From DT-110 sp964342305 (lineage in GTDB: Bacteria; Bacteroidota; Bacteroidia; Chitinophagales; Saprospiraceae), in contig CAYFGK010000007.1 of assembly GCA_964342305.1 (NCBI GenBank), forward strand, positions 27,703-91,702: 64,000 nt of DNA, in the 5' to 3' direction. Positions within the stretch are counted from its first letter, which is position 1; each line of letters starts with the position of its first letter. The notes under the pieces were generated by a model. That model was not told the origin of the DNA. It saw only the letters and a program-made list of their open reading frames with translations, and did not search any database. The position numbers were made by a program, and so were the translations under genes. Below are positions 44,889 to 53,768 of the stretch, piece after piece.

Positions 44889-45128
44889 GGCTTTGGGTGT
44901 TTGATTACTTCTAAACTGCTGATTCTGCGGGTGAAATGGGTATGTTTGTCGACGAAACCAGATGAAAACACGACGATGGGGAAACCGGTGACCACAGGGA
45001 TTCAAGATATCTTTTTAAGGGACCTGGCCTTGAACCTTGGTTCTTAGTCCTTCATCCGTATCAAACCGCTCTTCATCACTGTCACTTGCCAGTTTTAACT
45101 ACCGGGCTGAATTTTGTAGGCTACATCA

Positions 45129-47096
45129 ATGCCCGACCAGATGCGTATACCCAGTCATTCTCTGCTTTTATGTGTTGCTTTTTTGATCAGTCCGACCGTT
45201 CTGCTTCCGGCCCAGGAACTCGACTACCGGGATACCAGCCTGGTTATCACGTCTGATATCTTAGGCGAGGATCGCACCGTTCAGATCTATGCTTCCGCAA
45301 AAAAGGAAACGCCCGCCGTTCGCCTCTACGTACTCGATGGCGAATGGAACCACGATCTGGCGAAAGGCGTAGTGGGCCAGCTCGTACGCTGGGGACGAAC
45401 CCCCGGCATCGAGGTGGTCAGCCTCACCAATACCAACCGCACGCGCGACTTCACCCCCACCGAAGATGATCAGCGGTACCCCGGCAGCGGTGGAGCTGAG
45501 GCCTTCCTCCAATTCGTCCGCCAAGAGCTGCAGCCAGCCCTCGATGCGGCCATGGGTGCTGCCGGGTACGAAGTGCTGTTCGGGCATAGTTTTGGCGGAC
45601 TGTTCGCACTCTACACCCTGAAAGCACAACCCGACACCTTCGACGGATACATCGCCGCCAGTCCCAGTATCTGGTGGAAAGATGACTATCTGTACGGAGC
45701 GTACGCCCTGGATCGCCTTACGGCAAAACCCTACCTGTTCTTGTCGGCCGGAACCGACGACCGGGGGAATACGGCCGCCCTGCAGCGATACGGCCAGTGG
45801 CTCGCAGACGAAGGTCTGATCAAAAAGATGCATATGCAATACAGCATCTTTAACGGCGAGAACCATTTTACCAATGTCACCACCACTCTGCACCAGGGGC
45901 TGCTTGCCTTATTCCCGGACACCCGCTGGAGCCAGGAAGCCATAGCTGCCCTGGAGGATGGTGGTATGAGGGCTTTTCGCGAATGGCACACCACAACGGA
46001 TTCTATCTACGGTATCCGCTACCAGGTACCGGTCGATGCTCTTTTGGCGAAAGCCTATAATTTGCACCAGGAACAGCAATCCACGCTCGCCATTTCACTG
46101 CTCCACTGGCTGCAACAAAACGATCAAACCAACTACCAGATCCCCTATTACCTGGCGGAGATCTATGCCGATCTGCAATACCCCACAGCGGCGGCCCTGG
46201 CTTACCAACAGGCACTCGGCCGGGGTGGCATGCCCGGACGGATGCGCACCGTGATCGAACGCAACCTGAACGAATTGGAGGCGGATCTCCCGCAACGGCA
46301 TCCTTTGTCTACCAATGCGGTGGAAACCTCCGTAGCCTTCACGCCCGACGGGCACCGCGCCTACGTTTCCCGTCACAGCGGACAGTGGGGTCGCCGGGAG
46401 AACCCACCTTCCAAGATCTACGAATACGAATTTGTCGGTAGCGAATGGCAACTGCGGGGGCCGGCCACCTTCAGCGATAGCAAGAGCGTTGATTCCGATG
46501 GAAACGTATTCATTAGTCCCGACGGACAATATTTGTTCTTTACCTCCAGTCATACCTACCCCGGCAAGTCCGATACCAACCCGGACATTTGGCGGGCACC
46601 CCGTACCGGTGAGACCTGGGGCACACCCGAGCCGGTAGCAGGCGTGAATAGCCCGGGCTACGAAGCCAGCCCGGTAACTGATGCAGCCGGTAATCTGTAT
46701 TTTTCCTCCATGCGGGAAGGGGGCATCGGGCAAGGAGACCTCTACGTAGCTCGTCTGGTAAATGGCGAATACCAGGCACCCGAATTGCTACCCGGCCACG
46801 TCAACTCAACCGACGGCGAATGGAATCTGCTGATCGACCCGGACGGCGAATGGCTGATCGTCGAGATATCCAGCCAGGAACGTGGCTTATCGCCTTACGG
46901 TGACCTGTACCTAAGTCGCAAAGAGGGGAATTCCTGGAGTAGTCCCAAGCCGTTGAAGACCATTAATTCTACCGGCTCGGACCTGAACCCGCGCTTGTCA
47001 CCGGGAGGAAATGAGTTACTTTTTATCAGTAGCCAATTCCTGAGCAGTACGGATGCGGATGTGTATGTGATCCCGCTGGAAAAGCTCGGGTTATAA
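45129..47096 (+). CDS. Exported esterase fused to TPR-like and PD40 beta-propeller regions
   Basis: A 655-residue exported protein (signal peptide to about residue 28). Residues 35-275 are an alpha/beta hydrolase of the IroE/esterase D-like type: TPAVRLYVLDGEWNHDLAKG, nucleophile S154 in LFGHSFGGLFAL, and SPSIWWKDDYLYG. Residues about 300-385 hold TPR-like helices (AKAYNLHQEQQSTLAISLLH). Residues about 390-650 hold WD40-like PD40 repeats (VAFTPDGHRAYVSRHSGQWG, NVFISPDGQYLFFTSSHTYP, LSPGGNELLFISSQF). The three-part order is unusual; the propeller may bind a substrate or cell-wall glycan, which is inference. Confidence 0.85.
   Translation: MPDQMRIPSHSLLLCVAFLISPTVLLPAQELDYRDTSLVITSDILGEDRTVQIYASAKKETPAVRLYVLDGEWNHDLAKGVVGQLVRWGRTPGIEVVSLTNTNRTRDFTPTEDDQRYPGSGGAEAFLQFVRQELQPALDAAMGAAGYEVLFGHSFGGLFALYTLKAQPDTFDGYIAASPSIWWKDDYLYGAYALDRLTAKPYLFLSAGTDDRGNTAALQRYGQWLADEGLIKKMHMQYSIFNGENHFTNVTTTLHQGLLALFPDTRWSQEAIAALEDGGMRAFREWHTTTDSIYGIRYQVPVDALLAKAYNLHQEQQSTLAISLLHWLQQNDQTNYQIPYYLAEIYADLQYPTAAALAYQQALGRGGMPGRMRTVIERNLNELEADLPQRHPLSTNAVETSVAFTPDGHRAYVSRHSGQWGRRENPPSKIYEYEFVGSEWQLRGPATFSDSKSVDSDGNVFISPDGQYLFFTSSHTYPGKSDTNPDIWRAPRTGETWGTPEPVAGVNSPGYEASPVTDAAGNLYFSSMREGGIGQGDLYVARLVNGEYQAPELLPGHVNSTDGEWNLLIDPDGEWLIVEISSQERGLSPYGDLYLSRKEGNSWSSPKPLKTINSTGSDLNPRLSPGGNELLFISSQFLSSTDADVYVIPLEKLGL
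46042..46055 (+). repeat. GGCGAAAGCC motif, copy 4
   Basis: TTTTGGCGAAAGCC inside the esterase fusion gene, read there as L-A-K-A. Confidence 0.7.
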
Positions 47097-47133
47097 TCTA
47101 CCACAAGGCACGGAGTACGCAAGAAGCAAACGC

Positions 47134-48375
47134 CTATATTTCTTCCCGCAACTCCTTCATTTTAGCCAGGGCATCGGAGCCAAGCGTTTCTTCGATCAGG
47201 TCAAAAAGCGCTTCGTTGGTCTTGACGTTGCGATCGATAAAGTCATTGATGAATTTTTGAAAGGCTTCCGGTCCGATGTGTTCTTCGAATCCTGCCAGCA
47301 CCAGAGGCCCCTTGTGGTACATGGCCAGGTAAGAGGGTCGGCTTTCGAATTCGGCCAGGGTTTTGGGCTCTTCTTTGATTCGCTCCCTTTTATCGGCCAT
47401 TTCCTGATCGAAGGCTTCCTGCCCGAAGGCCTCCCGGATGTAGATGTTCGACATATACTCGGCAAAGGACTCCGTAAGCCAGTGGTGTTTACTGCTCAGC
47501 AGGGCCTCTGAAAACCAGTAATGACTGAATTCATGAGCCAAATAGGCCGACAAACGCTGTGGTGAAACGCTTTTGATCTTACTCAGCACGATATAGTTTT
47601 TCCGGGAATACCCCACATCCTTACGCGGGCTGATGGCAATGATCCGCGGCACTTTAAAATCAGCCGGTTCGTCGATATATTCTTCGAGATAGGTCATGGC
47701 CTGATCGGCAAATAAGGCTACGGAGTCGGCGGGAATATCTTCACTGGAAGCGTATACCTCCACGTAGTCGCTCTTGGCAGTAGTAAAAGCAGGCGAAGCA
47801 CAGAAGGGAATATCCACGCGCGGGAACCGACTTTCCAGTACAGTTCTTCCTTTCCTCCTTTTCCTGATGTCGCCCGTCAGTACCCGGAACGATTTATCGA
47901 GATCGAGACGCACCGTGTACGTAAAAGCCGGAAAGGAGGTGATGAAGGGCTGCCAGAAAGAATCGATGTTCAATTCGACCCAACCGGGGGTAATGCGGTT
48001 GATCTGATGATCCACGGGAATTTGCAGCGAATACTTCATACGGATGACGACCCGCCCGGGGCGTTCATTTCCCAGTGTTACTACGATCATTTGCGGGCCT
48101 TCGCCTTTCTGGTTGATCGTAACCTCGTTGCCGGCATCAGCTTCCATCATGTCAAACTGAGCATCCCGGGCGATCATCATGCGCAGGGTGTCGCTTTCGA
48201 AGTAGGTGATGGGCACGGTCAGGGTCAACTCATTCCTCAATTGGTGAGCATCCGGATCGATCTTCAGATCCATATCGTATCTCGGTGTTTGCCCCGATCC
48301 TGCGTTTACAAATAATACAAGCAGTAGTATGGAGCATACTATCCGATATGATATCCGTGAAATTGTATTGGACAT
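47134..48375 (-). CDS. Exported M1-like metallopeptidase
   Basis: A 413-residue exported protein (signal peptide ending NAGSGQ). A beta-rich N-terminal half (about 35-230) precedes a gluzincin domain with H281-E282-x-x-H285 in LAHEFSHYW and E302 in WLTESFAEYMSN, the HExxH-x18-E-like layout of M1 aminopeptidases. The usual GxMEN exopeptidase motif is not seen, so it may be an M1-fold protein with altered specificity. Length is short for a full M1 enzyme. It stands alone. Confidence 0.8.
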   Translation of the reverse strand: MSNTISRISYRIVCSILLLVLFVNAGSGQTPRYDMDLKIDPDAHQLRNELTLTVPITYFESDTLRMMIARDAQFDMMEADAGNEVTINQKGEGPQMIVVTLGNERPGRVVIRMKYSLQIPVDHQINRITPGWVELNIDSFWQPFITSFPAFTYTVRLDLDKSFRVLTGDIRKRRKGRTVLESRFPRVDIPFCASPAFTTAKSDYVEVYASSEDIPADSVALFADQAMTYLEEYIDEPADFKVPRIIAISPRKDVGYSRKNYIVLSKIKSVSPQRLSAYLAHEFSHYWFSEALLSSKHHWLTESFAEYMSNIYIREAFGQEAFDQEMADKRERIKEEPKTLAEFESRPSYLAMYHKGPLVLAGFEEHIGPEAFQKFINDFIDRNVKTNEALFDLIEETLGSDALAKMKELREEI

Positions 48376-48407
48376 AATCTTAGTTTTAAATGTTTTACAG
48401 AACCTGG

Positions 48408-48881
48408 TTATCGATCAGGTACATCGAACCAGGCGGTTTTGGGCCGGTCTGGCGGGTAACCATTTTGGCTTCGGTACGCTTTACGGGTCAAGGTAAAATC
48501 CCACCATTGTTTGGAATAATCGCCGGTTTCAGCCACGTGAATGGCCAGCCAGAATTGATCTTCCACACAGGGGTCGGTCCAGTACCCTTTCTTCAATTCG
48601 TAGGCGTGGATCAGGCTGGCCGGATCCTTACCACGCAGGTCCTCCAGGGAATAAAGCCCGAGGAAAGTAAGATCCTCCGCAAACTTGATTCCCACCGAGG
48701 GTATTTGCTGAAATGCTGCTAATCCGTACAGCAAACGAGCCCGCTCACTGTCAATATCCAGGATGCCCTCCAACTCGTCGGGCGCGTAGTGCGTCAATTC
48801 CCGGATCTTAATCTTCTGCCGGCGCAGTTGTTTGCGTTCGTGATCGGTAAGCGGCAATTTGATCGTATTGGATCTGGCCAT
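48408..48881 (-). CDS. Cdd1-type helix-hairpin-helix protein
   Basis: A 157-residue cytosolic protein. The core IPSVGIKFAEDLTFLGLYSL then EDLRGKDPASLIHAYELKKG and a C-terminal YWTDPCVEDQFWLAIHVAET match the pathogenicity-locus Cdd1 family, which has helix-hairpin-helix DNA-binding folds. The N-terminal RKQLRRQKIKIRELTHYAPD is basic. It starts 2 bases after the membrane amidohydrolase stop, so the two are co-translated. Function of the family is not established. Confidence 0.8.
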   Translation of the reverse strand: MARSNTIKLPLTDHERKQLRRQKIKIRELTHYAPDELEGILDIDSERARLLYGLAAFQQIPSVGIKFAEDLTFLGLYSLEDLRGKDPASLIHAYELKKGYWTDPCVEDQFWLAIHVAETGDYSKQWWDFTLTRKAYRSQNGYPPDRPKTAWFDVPDR

Positions 48882-48883
48882 GG

Positions 48884-50818
48884 TCAGTAGGTCATTTTCA
48901 AATAAGTCTGTGGATTATAGCGGGCGATCTGGTCGAATTCCGCTTCGGATAACTTCGCCCGGGACTGTGCCAGCAGCTCCTTGTCGGTTTTATGGCTGCG
49001 TATCATGTAAAAGTCGGTCCCGAAGAGCACCCGTTCCCCCAACCGGTGGGTGGGCAGGGACAGGCCGGCTTCCGCCAAATGCGGAGGTGTCACGGGGTCC
49101 GGACCGCGATCGTGATGCAGGGTCTGGTGCAGGAGGGGATAGATCTTTTCGTCATGTAACGTATAGCTGATATCCGCGTAGATGTTGGGGTACTGCAGCA
49201 TCAGGCTGGAAATCATGGTATACCAATCCATATTCTCCCAGGCATCGCGGGCATTATACCAGGAAAGATTGCCGTGGTCCGCTACCGAATGGGCCAGGGC
49301 CGATCCCGAGGCCGGACGCGTACGCAACTGAGCAGCACTGTAACTACGGTCGCGATGCAAATACTTTGTCCACTCCTCTACTCCACCGTAGTGACCAAAG
49401 CAGACTTTCAACTGCTGCAAATTCCGGGTGCGTTCTTCGGGTTGCCCGAACAGCTTGTCGAGCATATCCTTCTGGTCGTCCGTCACCTCCGGCGACGTGT
49501 AGTAATGGTGTAATAAAGCGGCAAAAAGATCGGGATGCAGCAAACACAGGATATTCATCGGATTCGAAAAGTGTCGTTGGTAATTCCGCGCCCGGGTGGC
49601 GGATAGACGTAAGAACCGATCCCCGTCCGGATCCTGCCGGTACACCGGATGGCGGTTCCAGGCCCGCTTTTTCATGCCCCGGTAAAAGATGGTTCCCATG
49701 GTACAGTGTGTCATGATGGGTATCTGCCGGTCGGCCGCGTACTTCCACAGGGGTAACAGATCGATATCGAAGGGGTAATAGCCTAGTGCAGGGTACATTT
49801 TAATGCCGGCGAATTGCAGGTCGGGATCCTCTGGTTCCAGGTAGCGCTTGAGCCAGCAGTCACCCATCTTCACCTCGCCATGCCCGGTCACCGAATAATC
49901 GAAATACGGTTTTTGATCCCCTTTTCGGCGGCTGGACCGTATACGCTCCGGATGAGCAAAGACGAAGGGCTTGAACACTTCACCGCGATTTCGCTTCAGG
50001 TCGCGCAATTTTTCGAGCTGGAGCAGGTAGTTATTCTTTTGCTGTAGTAACCGCTCCGGGGTATGCCAGTCGTACCTGCCGCGTTTATCCATCTCTTCGT
50101 AGACCGACTCATACTCAGCGGGAATAGCTTTGGGACTACCCGCCTTCATGTAGTTCATATCCATGGGTAGGACTACGAAATGAGTTCCGCCGGGATATTG
50201 GTCTTCCAGCCGGTCCAGGATGTCCTGCTGACGCCGGTATTTAGCAAACTCGCCCAACTGTAAATACCTGCGGAACAGGGCGGTATTCAATTTACCCGGA
50301 ATGCGAAAGAGGTATTTCAAAACAAACAAAATCAGGTTGCGGGCCGACTTCAGAAAAAGGAGTACCAGCACTACGAAAGCAATTCGCAGCCAATCTTTAA
50401 AGAGGACGGTATTAATACCTGCGAATATCCAGTCGAATAGCTGATTAAATCGTTGCCCCCACGGGCTTTCGCCAAAAGAAAACGTCCCGTAGACCCACTG
50501 CGATACGATCAGGATGACCACGAAGGCCAGTACATATTGCACCATTTTAGCAATACGTGGTACCATGGGAAAATAAGTGTACTTATCGTACAGCCATTCC
50601 CGTCCCTCCTTAATCCGGTAGGCTACCTGATGGATCAGAGCGGGGTCGTGTTTATCGGGCCGGCGGATGGGCATGACCACGTACCGCAATACCGCGATGA
50701 ATATTCCCAAATGTGCCAGCCAGTGCACCGGATTGGGCAGCACCCCCTTTCCCAGCAAGGGTGGTACGTAGTCATTGGTGAATACGTGCGTATGGCAATT
50801 CGTGATCGGTGGTTTCAT
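48884..50818 (-). CDS. Amidohydrolase-2-like protein with inserted membrane helices
   Basis: A 644-residue protein with TIM-barrel amidohydrolase metal motifs at both ends: H9/H11 in NCHTHVF, then GIKMYPALGYYPF, MTHCTMGTI, KVCFGHYGG, and GTDFYMIRSH near the C-terminus. Between the first and second motifs, residues about 33-172 hold three to four hydrophobic helices (about 33-49, 93-110, 126-140, 146-168). Usual amidohydrolase-2 proteins have no such insert. The catalytic barrel is therefore probably membrane-anchored. Substrate unknown; the family removes CO2 or hydrolyses rings. It is co-transcribed with Cdd1. Confidence 0.75.
   Translation of the reverse strand: MKPPITNCHTHVFTNDYVPPLLGKGVLPNPVHWLAHLGIFIAVLRYVVMPIRRPDKHDPALIHQVAYRIKEGREWLYDKYTYFPMVPRIAKMVQYVLAFVVILIVSQWVYGTFSFGESPWGQRFNQLFDWIFAGINTVLFKDWLRIAFVVLVLLFLKSARNLILFVLKYLFRIPGKLNTALFRRYLQLGEFAKYRRQQDILDRLEDQYPGGTHFVVLPMDMNYMKAGSPKAIPAEYESVYEEMDKRGRYDWHTPERLLQQKNNYLLQLEKLRDLKRNRGEVFKPFVFAHPERIRSSRRKGDQKPYFDYSVTGHGEVKMGDCWLKRYLEPEDPDLQFAGIKMYPALGYYPFDIDLLPLWKYAADRQIPIMTHCTMGTIFYRGMKKRAWNRHPVYRQDPDGDRFLRLSATRARNYQRHFSNPMNILCLLHPDLFAALLHHYYTSPEVTDDQKDMLDKLFGQPEERTRNLQQLKVCFGHYGGVEEWTKYLHRDRSYSAAQLRTRPASGSALAHSVADHGNLSWYNARDAWENMDWYTMISSLMLQYPNIYADISYTLHDEKIYPLLHQTLHHDRGPDPVTPPHLAEAGLSLPTHRLGERVLFGTDFYMIRSHKTDKELLAQSRAKLSEAEFDQIARYNPQTYLKMTY
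50464..50478 (-). repeat. GGCGAAAGCC motif, copy 5
   Basis: CTTTTGGCGAAAGCC on the minus strand, inside the membrane amidohydrolase gene, read there as F-G-E-S-P. Confidence 0.7.
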
Positions 50819-50822
50819 ATGC

Positions 50823-50945
50823 AGGTTTGAGGTTTGAGGTTTGGGGTTTGAGGTCTTGACCAGTGAAACCCTTGCGAAGCAAGAGCTAGCCCAGTGAAAT
50901 CTTACGAAGTAAGGGCCAAAGCCATTTCACAGGGCGTTGGGGTTT
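50823..50945. repeat. Tandem hairpin repeat and GAGGTTTGA words
   Basis: CCAGTGAAACCCTTGCGAAG continuing CAAG at 50860-50883 and CCAGTGAAATCTTACGAAG continuing TAAG at 50891-50913. The stems CTTGC-GAA-GCAAG and CTTAC-GAA-GTAAG differ by a compensated base pair. Flanked on both sides by repeated GAGGTTTGA-type words. Lies just upstream of the membrane amidohydrolase. Confidence 0.65.
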
Positions 50946-50978
50946 GAGGTAGAGCGGTATAACCCTGAAGCAGTGATC

Positions 50979-51869
50979 TCAACCGGGATTATACCCACTC
51001 CGTGCCAGTATTTCATCCGGGTCTTTCAAGTACAACAGTACTTGCAATGCCTGGTGTTTATCCTGGGACTGCGCGTAAAAAGCAGCACAAATACGCTTCC
51101 CGATCCAGTATCCGAGATCGGCCGGACGATCTTCCTGATCGCCATTATACATCCAGGAACGGATGTCTTTGGTATGCATCACTTGCCGGAATTTCGCCCA
51201 AAGCTCCGCTTCGTGAGCAAGTCCGTAGGTGTGCCGTTCGCGTTCGGCACTGGATATGCCGCCCATTACCATGTTTTCGATGAAATCAGCGAACCCCTCC
51301 CGCAGGCTGTGGTGCAGCAGGTTTCCCCGACCTTTATTTCCCGAATTGTATTGATAGACATGCACCACTTCGTGGGCAATGAAGCTTTTGAGCAGTTTTT
51401 TGGCTTCAGCCTCCGTTTCCACAAAGCGGCTGAGGACTTCCAAACCAACCACCAGTCCCTTGCGCGAGGCCGTTCCCCCCGAATTATTGCCCCCGAACAC
51501 CATATAGACCGGAGCGGATTCTTCCTGGCCCAGCAGTTGCTGGACGTGATCCAATATTTCCCGGGAGGCATCAGCCGATTCCAGTGCTGCCGGTAGCATC
51601 AGCGCGACGCCCTCGTCGTAGCGACTCCGGTAGGTATTCACCATATCGGCCATGTTTTTGGCATTCTGAATCCGTTTGGGGGTGAAGATCTTGATGCCCT
51701 TAGTGCCCGGCTTCAGGTAGCCCGATTGAATGGCTTCGGGGGTTATCTCATCGGGAAATTTGGCAAGCAGGGCAGCGAACCGCTCGGCATCTTCGGTGAT
51801 GTATTCCTGTGACCATGCAGGTTGCCAGACGAGCAGGCCTGCAAATAGAAGGAGTATTCGACATTTCAT
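50979..51869 (-). CDS. Exported HExxH zinc peptidase-like protein
   Basis: A 296-residue exported protein (signal peptide ending AWSQ). The metal motif is FIAHEVVHVYQYN (H166, E167, H170) with a likely third ligand E191 in LREGFADFIENM, the layout of DUF2268-like predicted zinc proteases. A helical C-terminus follows (WIGKRICAAFYAQSQDKHQA). It is exported to the periplasm or beyond. Substrate unknown. Gene order: downstream (left) is a short repeat region and the membrane amidohydrolase. Confidence 0.75.
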   Translation of the reverse strand: MKCRILLLFAGLLVWQPAWSQEYITEDAERFAALLAKFPDEITPEAIQSGYLKPGTKGIKIFTPKRIQNAKNMADMVNTYRSRYDEGVALMLPAALESADASREILDHVQQLLGQEESAPVYMVFGGNNSGGTASRKGLVVGLEVLSRFVETEAEAKKLLKSFIAHEVVHVYQYNSGNKGRGNLLHHSLREGFADFIENMVMGGISSAERERHTYGLAHEAELWAKFRQVMHTKDIRSWMYNGDQEDRPADLGYWIGKRICAAFYAQSQDKHQALQVLLYLKDPDEILARSGYNPG

Positions 51870-52060
51870 GATATGGGTTTTACCTAAAGATGAGCATTCG
51901 CGGCAAAAGTTGCACGTAAAATTACGAGATGCCGCATCGAAGACCTTTGCAAAGTGGTAGTGCTGTTACCGGAGTTGCGTTTGAGCTAACCGAATTTTTA
52001 GTGTCTAATTTTTAATTCAGTATAGCCTGCTGGACACCCTAAATATCAAAGTAAGGAAAC

Positions 52061-52325
52061 GATGTTTTGCCCCTGTTTCACGCAGTGACCGCAACGAAAT
52101 CGCAGCGAACCGCGGTGCTCTCTCGCGCACACAGCTTGAAGAAGGAATTGACTCGATATGCAACCCGATTACGTAGAGACACGATGTATTATGCCTGTTT
52201 CTCGCAGCGACCGTAACAATACCTCAGCGAATCATTGCGATCCACTGCGCACACAGCGTGAAAAAGGAATTGACTCGATATGCACTCCGACCACGTAGAG
52301 ACGGGATTTATCGCGTCTGCCTGCG
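52061..52325. repeat. 122-bp degenerate tandem repeat with GACGCGAT end
   Basis: Units begin at 52061 (GATGTTTTGCCCCTGTTTC), 52183 (GATGTATTATGCCTGTTTC) and 52305 (partial). The first two share AAGGAATTGACTCGATATGC and ACGTAGAGAC near their ends. The last unit begins with a degenerate GACGCGAT palindrome (GACGGGATTTATCGCGTC, 52300-52317). It occupies most of the 464-base gap 51870-52333; no gene was seen there. Confidence 0.7.
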
Positions 52326-52333
52326 ATGATAAA

Positions 52334-53044
52334 TTATATGGATCGTCGAACACCAAATTCCGCGCCACCAATCAGCATCCTTGGCGAGGTCGGAAGACTA
52401 TACAACCGGGAAAAGTGGTAGCGAAATATGGGCTGTACAAATACCATCCAATGATCTGCCAATGAAATGTTGGTACCAACCGATAGGGTCCCGGCAACAC
52501 TTAGATGGTTAAACGATTTTTGTTCGTCATAATGAAAATCGGAATTACTATACAGATTTGATACAAAACGGGATTGAGTCGTCAGATAGATATGTGGAGA
52601 TACCCCTAACTCCACAAAGGGAGTAACCCGCCCCCCGGTCGAAAACTCCCAGCGTCCGGCAACCGGTATTTCCAGATACCAGTAGGTATTAAAAAACTGA
52701 CTTTCGGAAGGAAGATCAGGGTCTGTGTAATCCGGATTAAAGCCACCTTCGCCATCGTGTTGGTTACCCCAACGAAGTGCTGTTTTGGGCCATTTTTCAC
52801 CAATCATGGCTAAGCGAATACCCGATTTCAACCAAAGTTGAGGTGCCACCCGGTGATTGATATTTAATCCTAGCCGGGGGTTATACTCCCCGGAAGGACG
52901 CCCGATATTTGGATTAAAGCGTACGTAATCTTCCAACCAATTATACTCCACCCCCACCATCAGGTCAATAGTGGTCTTTGATTGGGCCGGCAGAACCATG
53001 GGGAGTAATAGCGTTGCTAAAAAAAGGAGTATTTTGGTATTCAT
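52334..53044 (-). CDS. Outer-membrane beta-barrel protein (PorT-like)
   Basis: A 236-residue exported protein (signal peptide ending LPAQ). Regular alternating aromatic/polar strands (GVEYNWLEDYVRFNPNIG, RLGLNINHRVAPQLWLKSGI, YWYLEIPVAGRWEF, VTPFVELGVSPHIYL, GTNISLADHWMVFVQPIFRY) and a C-terminal GGAEFGVRRSI are typical of eight-stranded outer-membrane barrels of the PorT/OmpA-like type. No adjacent secretion genes. Function unknown. Confidence 0.78.
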   Translation of the reverse strand: MNTKILLFLATLLLPMVLPAQSKTTIDLMVGVEYNWLEDYVRFNPNIGRPSGEYNPRLGLNINHRVAPQLWLKSGIRLAMIGEKWPKTALRWGNQHDGEGGFNPDYTDPDLPSESQFFNTYWYLEIPVAGRWEFSTGGRVTPFVELGVSPHIYLTTQSRFVSNLYSNSDFHYDEQKSFNHLSVAGTLSVGTNISLADHWMVFVQPIFRYHFSRLYSLPTSPRMLIGGAEFGVRRSI

Positions 53045-53195
53045 GAGATGTGGTTAACTGGGGTTTAGTTTACAAGCTGGTTAATGTAAAAACGGAGTTC
53101 TAAATATTCTCTTTCGTGGTGAGTGAATATTAACGTGTCCCTTCGCCCGCTAAAGCGGTGAGCGGAGATCTCTGTAAATAATAGGTTGGGGGAAT

Positions 53196-53768
53196 TTAGC
53201 CTCTCCACAGCTGTAACCTTTCGAAGACTTTTCCATCCGATGGCTTCGGAAAAGCCTTGGTAACAATTTTCCCGGAAGGGTCGATCAACACATACTTAGG
53301 AGCCGAGGTGCGCACCTGAAGTTTGCCATCCGCACTATAGGTAGTCTCCAGGTCTAGTGCCAATAGGGCATTATCAAGATCCCACCCTCCGTAATAGGCC
53401 GGAAATTGGATATTATTTCGCTTTCGTCGGCGTTCCCATTGTGCCGGGCTGCTGTCAACGAATACATTGATGATGTTCACCTTGGACGAATCCCGATCCT
53501 GGTAAAAGGCATTCCATTCGGGAAAGGCCTTGATGCAGGGCCGGCACCCCGGCAGCCAGTAATCAATGATCAGCCATTTGCCACGGAATTGCTCGTAATA
53601 GACCGTATCGCCGTCCACGTCAATGAGCCAGGCTTCATCGGGCAGATACTGGCCGGTGTCGACCCTGGCGAGCATTTCTTCGTAACGTGAGGTCTGGGCC
53701 ATCAGCCCCACAGCGGTAAGCATTACCATTGATACCAATACACCGTATTTATATCCACTCCGTACCAT
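53196..53768 (-). CDS. TlpA-like thioredoxin-fold exported protein
   Basis: A 190-residue exported protein from MVRSGYKYGVLVSMVMLTAV, signal peptide ending LMAQ; a reading to 53801 adds residues before the signal. The thioredoxin motif is WLPGCRPCIKAFPEWN, with the redox pair CxxC (CRPC), followed by DSSKVNIINVFVDSSPAQWE and YGGWDLDNALLALDLETTYS. It resembles TlpA/ResA reductases of the periplasm. Start overlaps the previous gene's end by 20 bases, suggesting coupled translation. Confidence 0.82.
   Translation of the reverse strand: MVRSGYKYGVLVSMVMLTAVGLMAQTSRYEEMLARVDTGQYLPDEAWLIDVDGDTVYYEQFRGKWLIIDYWLPGCRPCIKAFPEWNAFYQDRDSSKVNIINVFVDSSPAQWERRRKRNNIQFPAYYGGWDLDNALLALDLETTYSADGKLQVRTSAPKYVLIDPSGKIVTKAFPKPSDGKVFERLQLWRG

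Noticed and set aside
50823..50945. Possible CRISPR or attachment site
   Set aside because: Only two short copies with a hairpin are present, with no integrase or spacer pattern.
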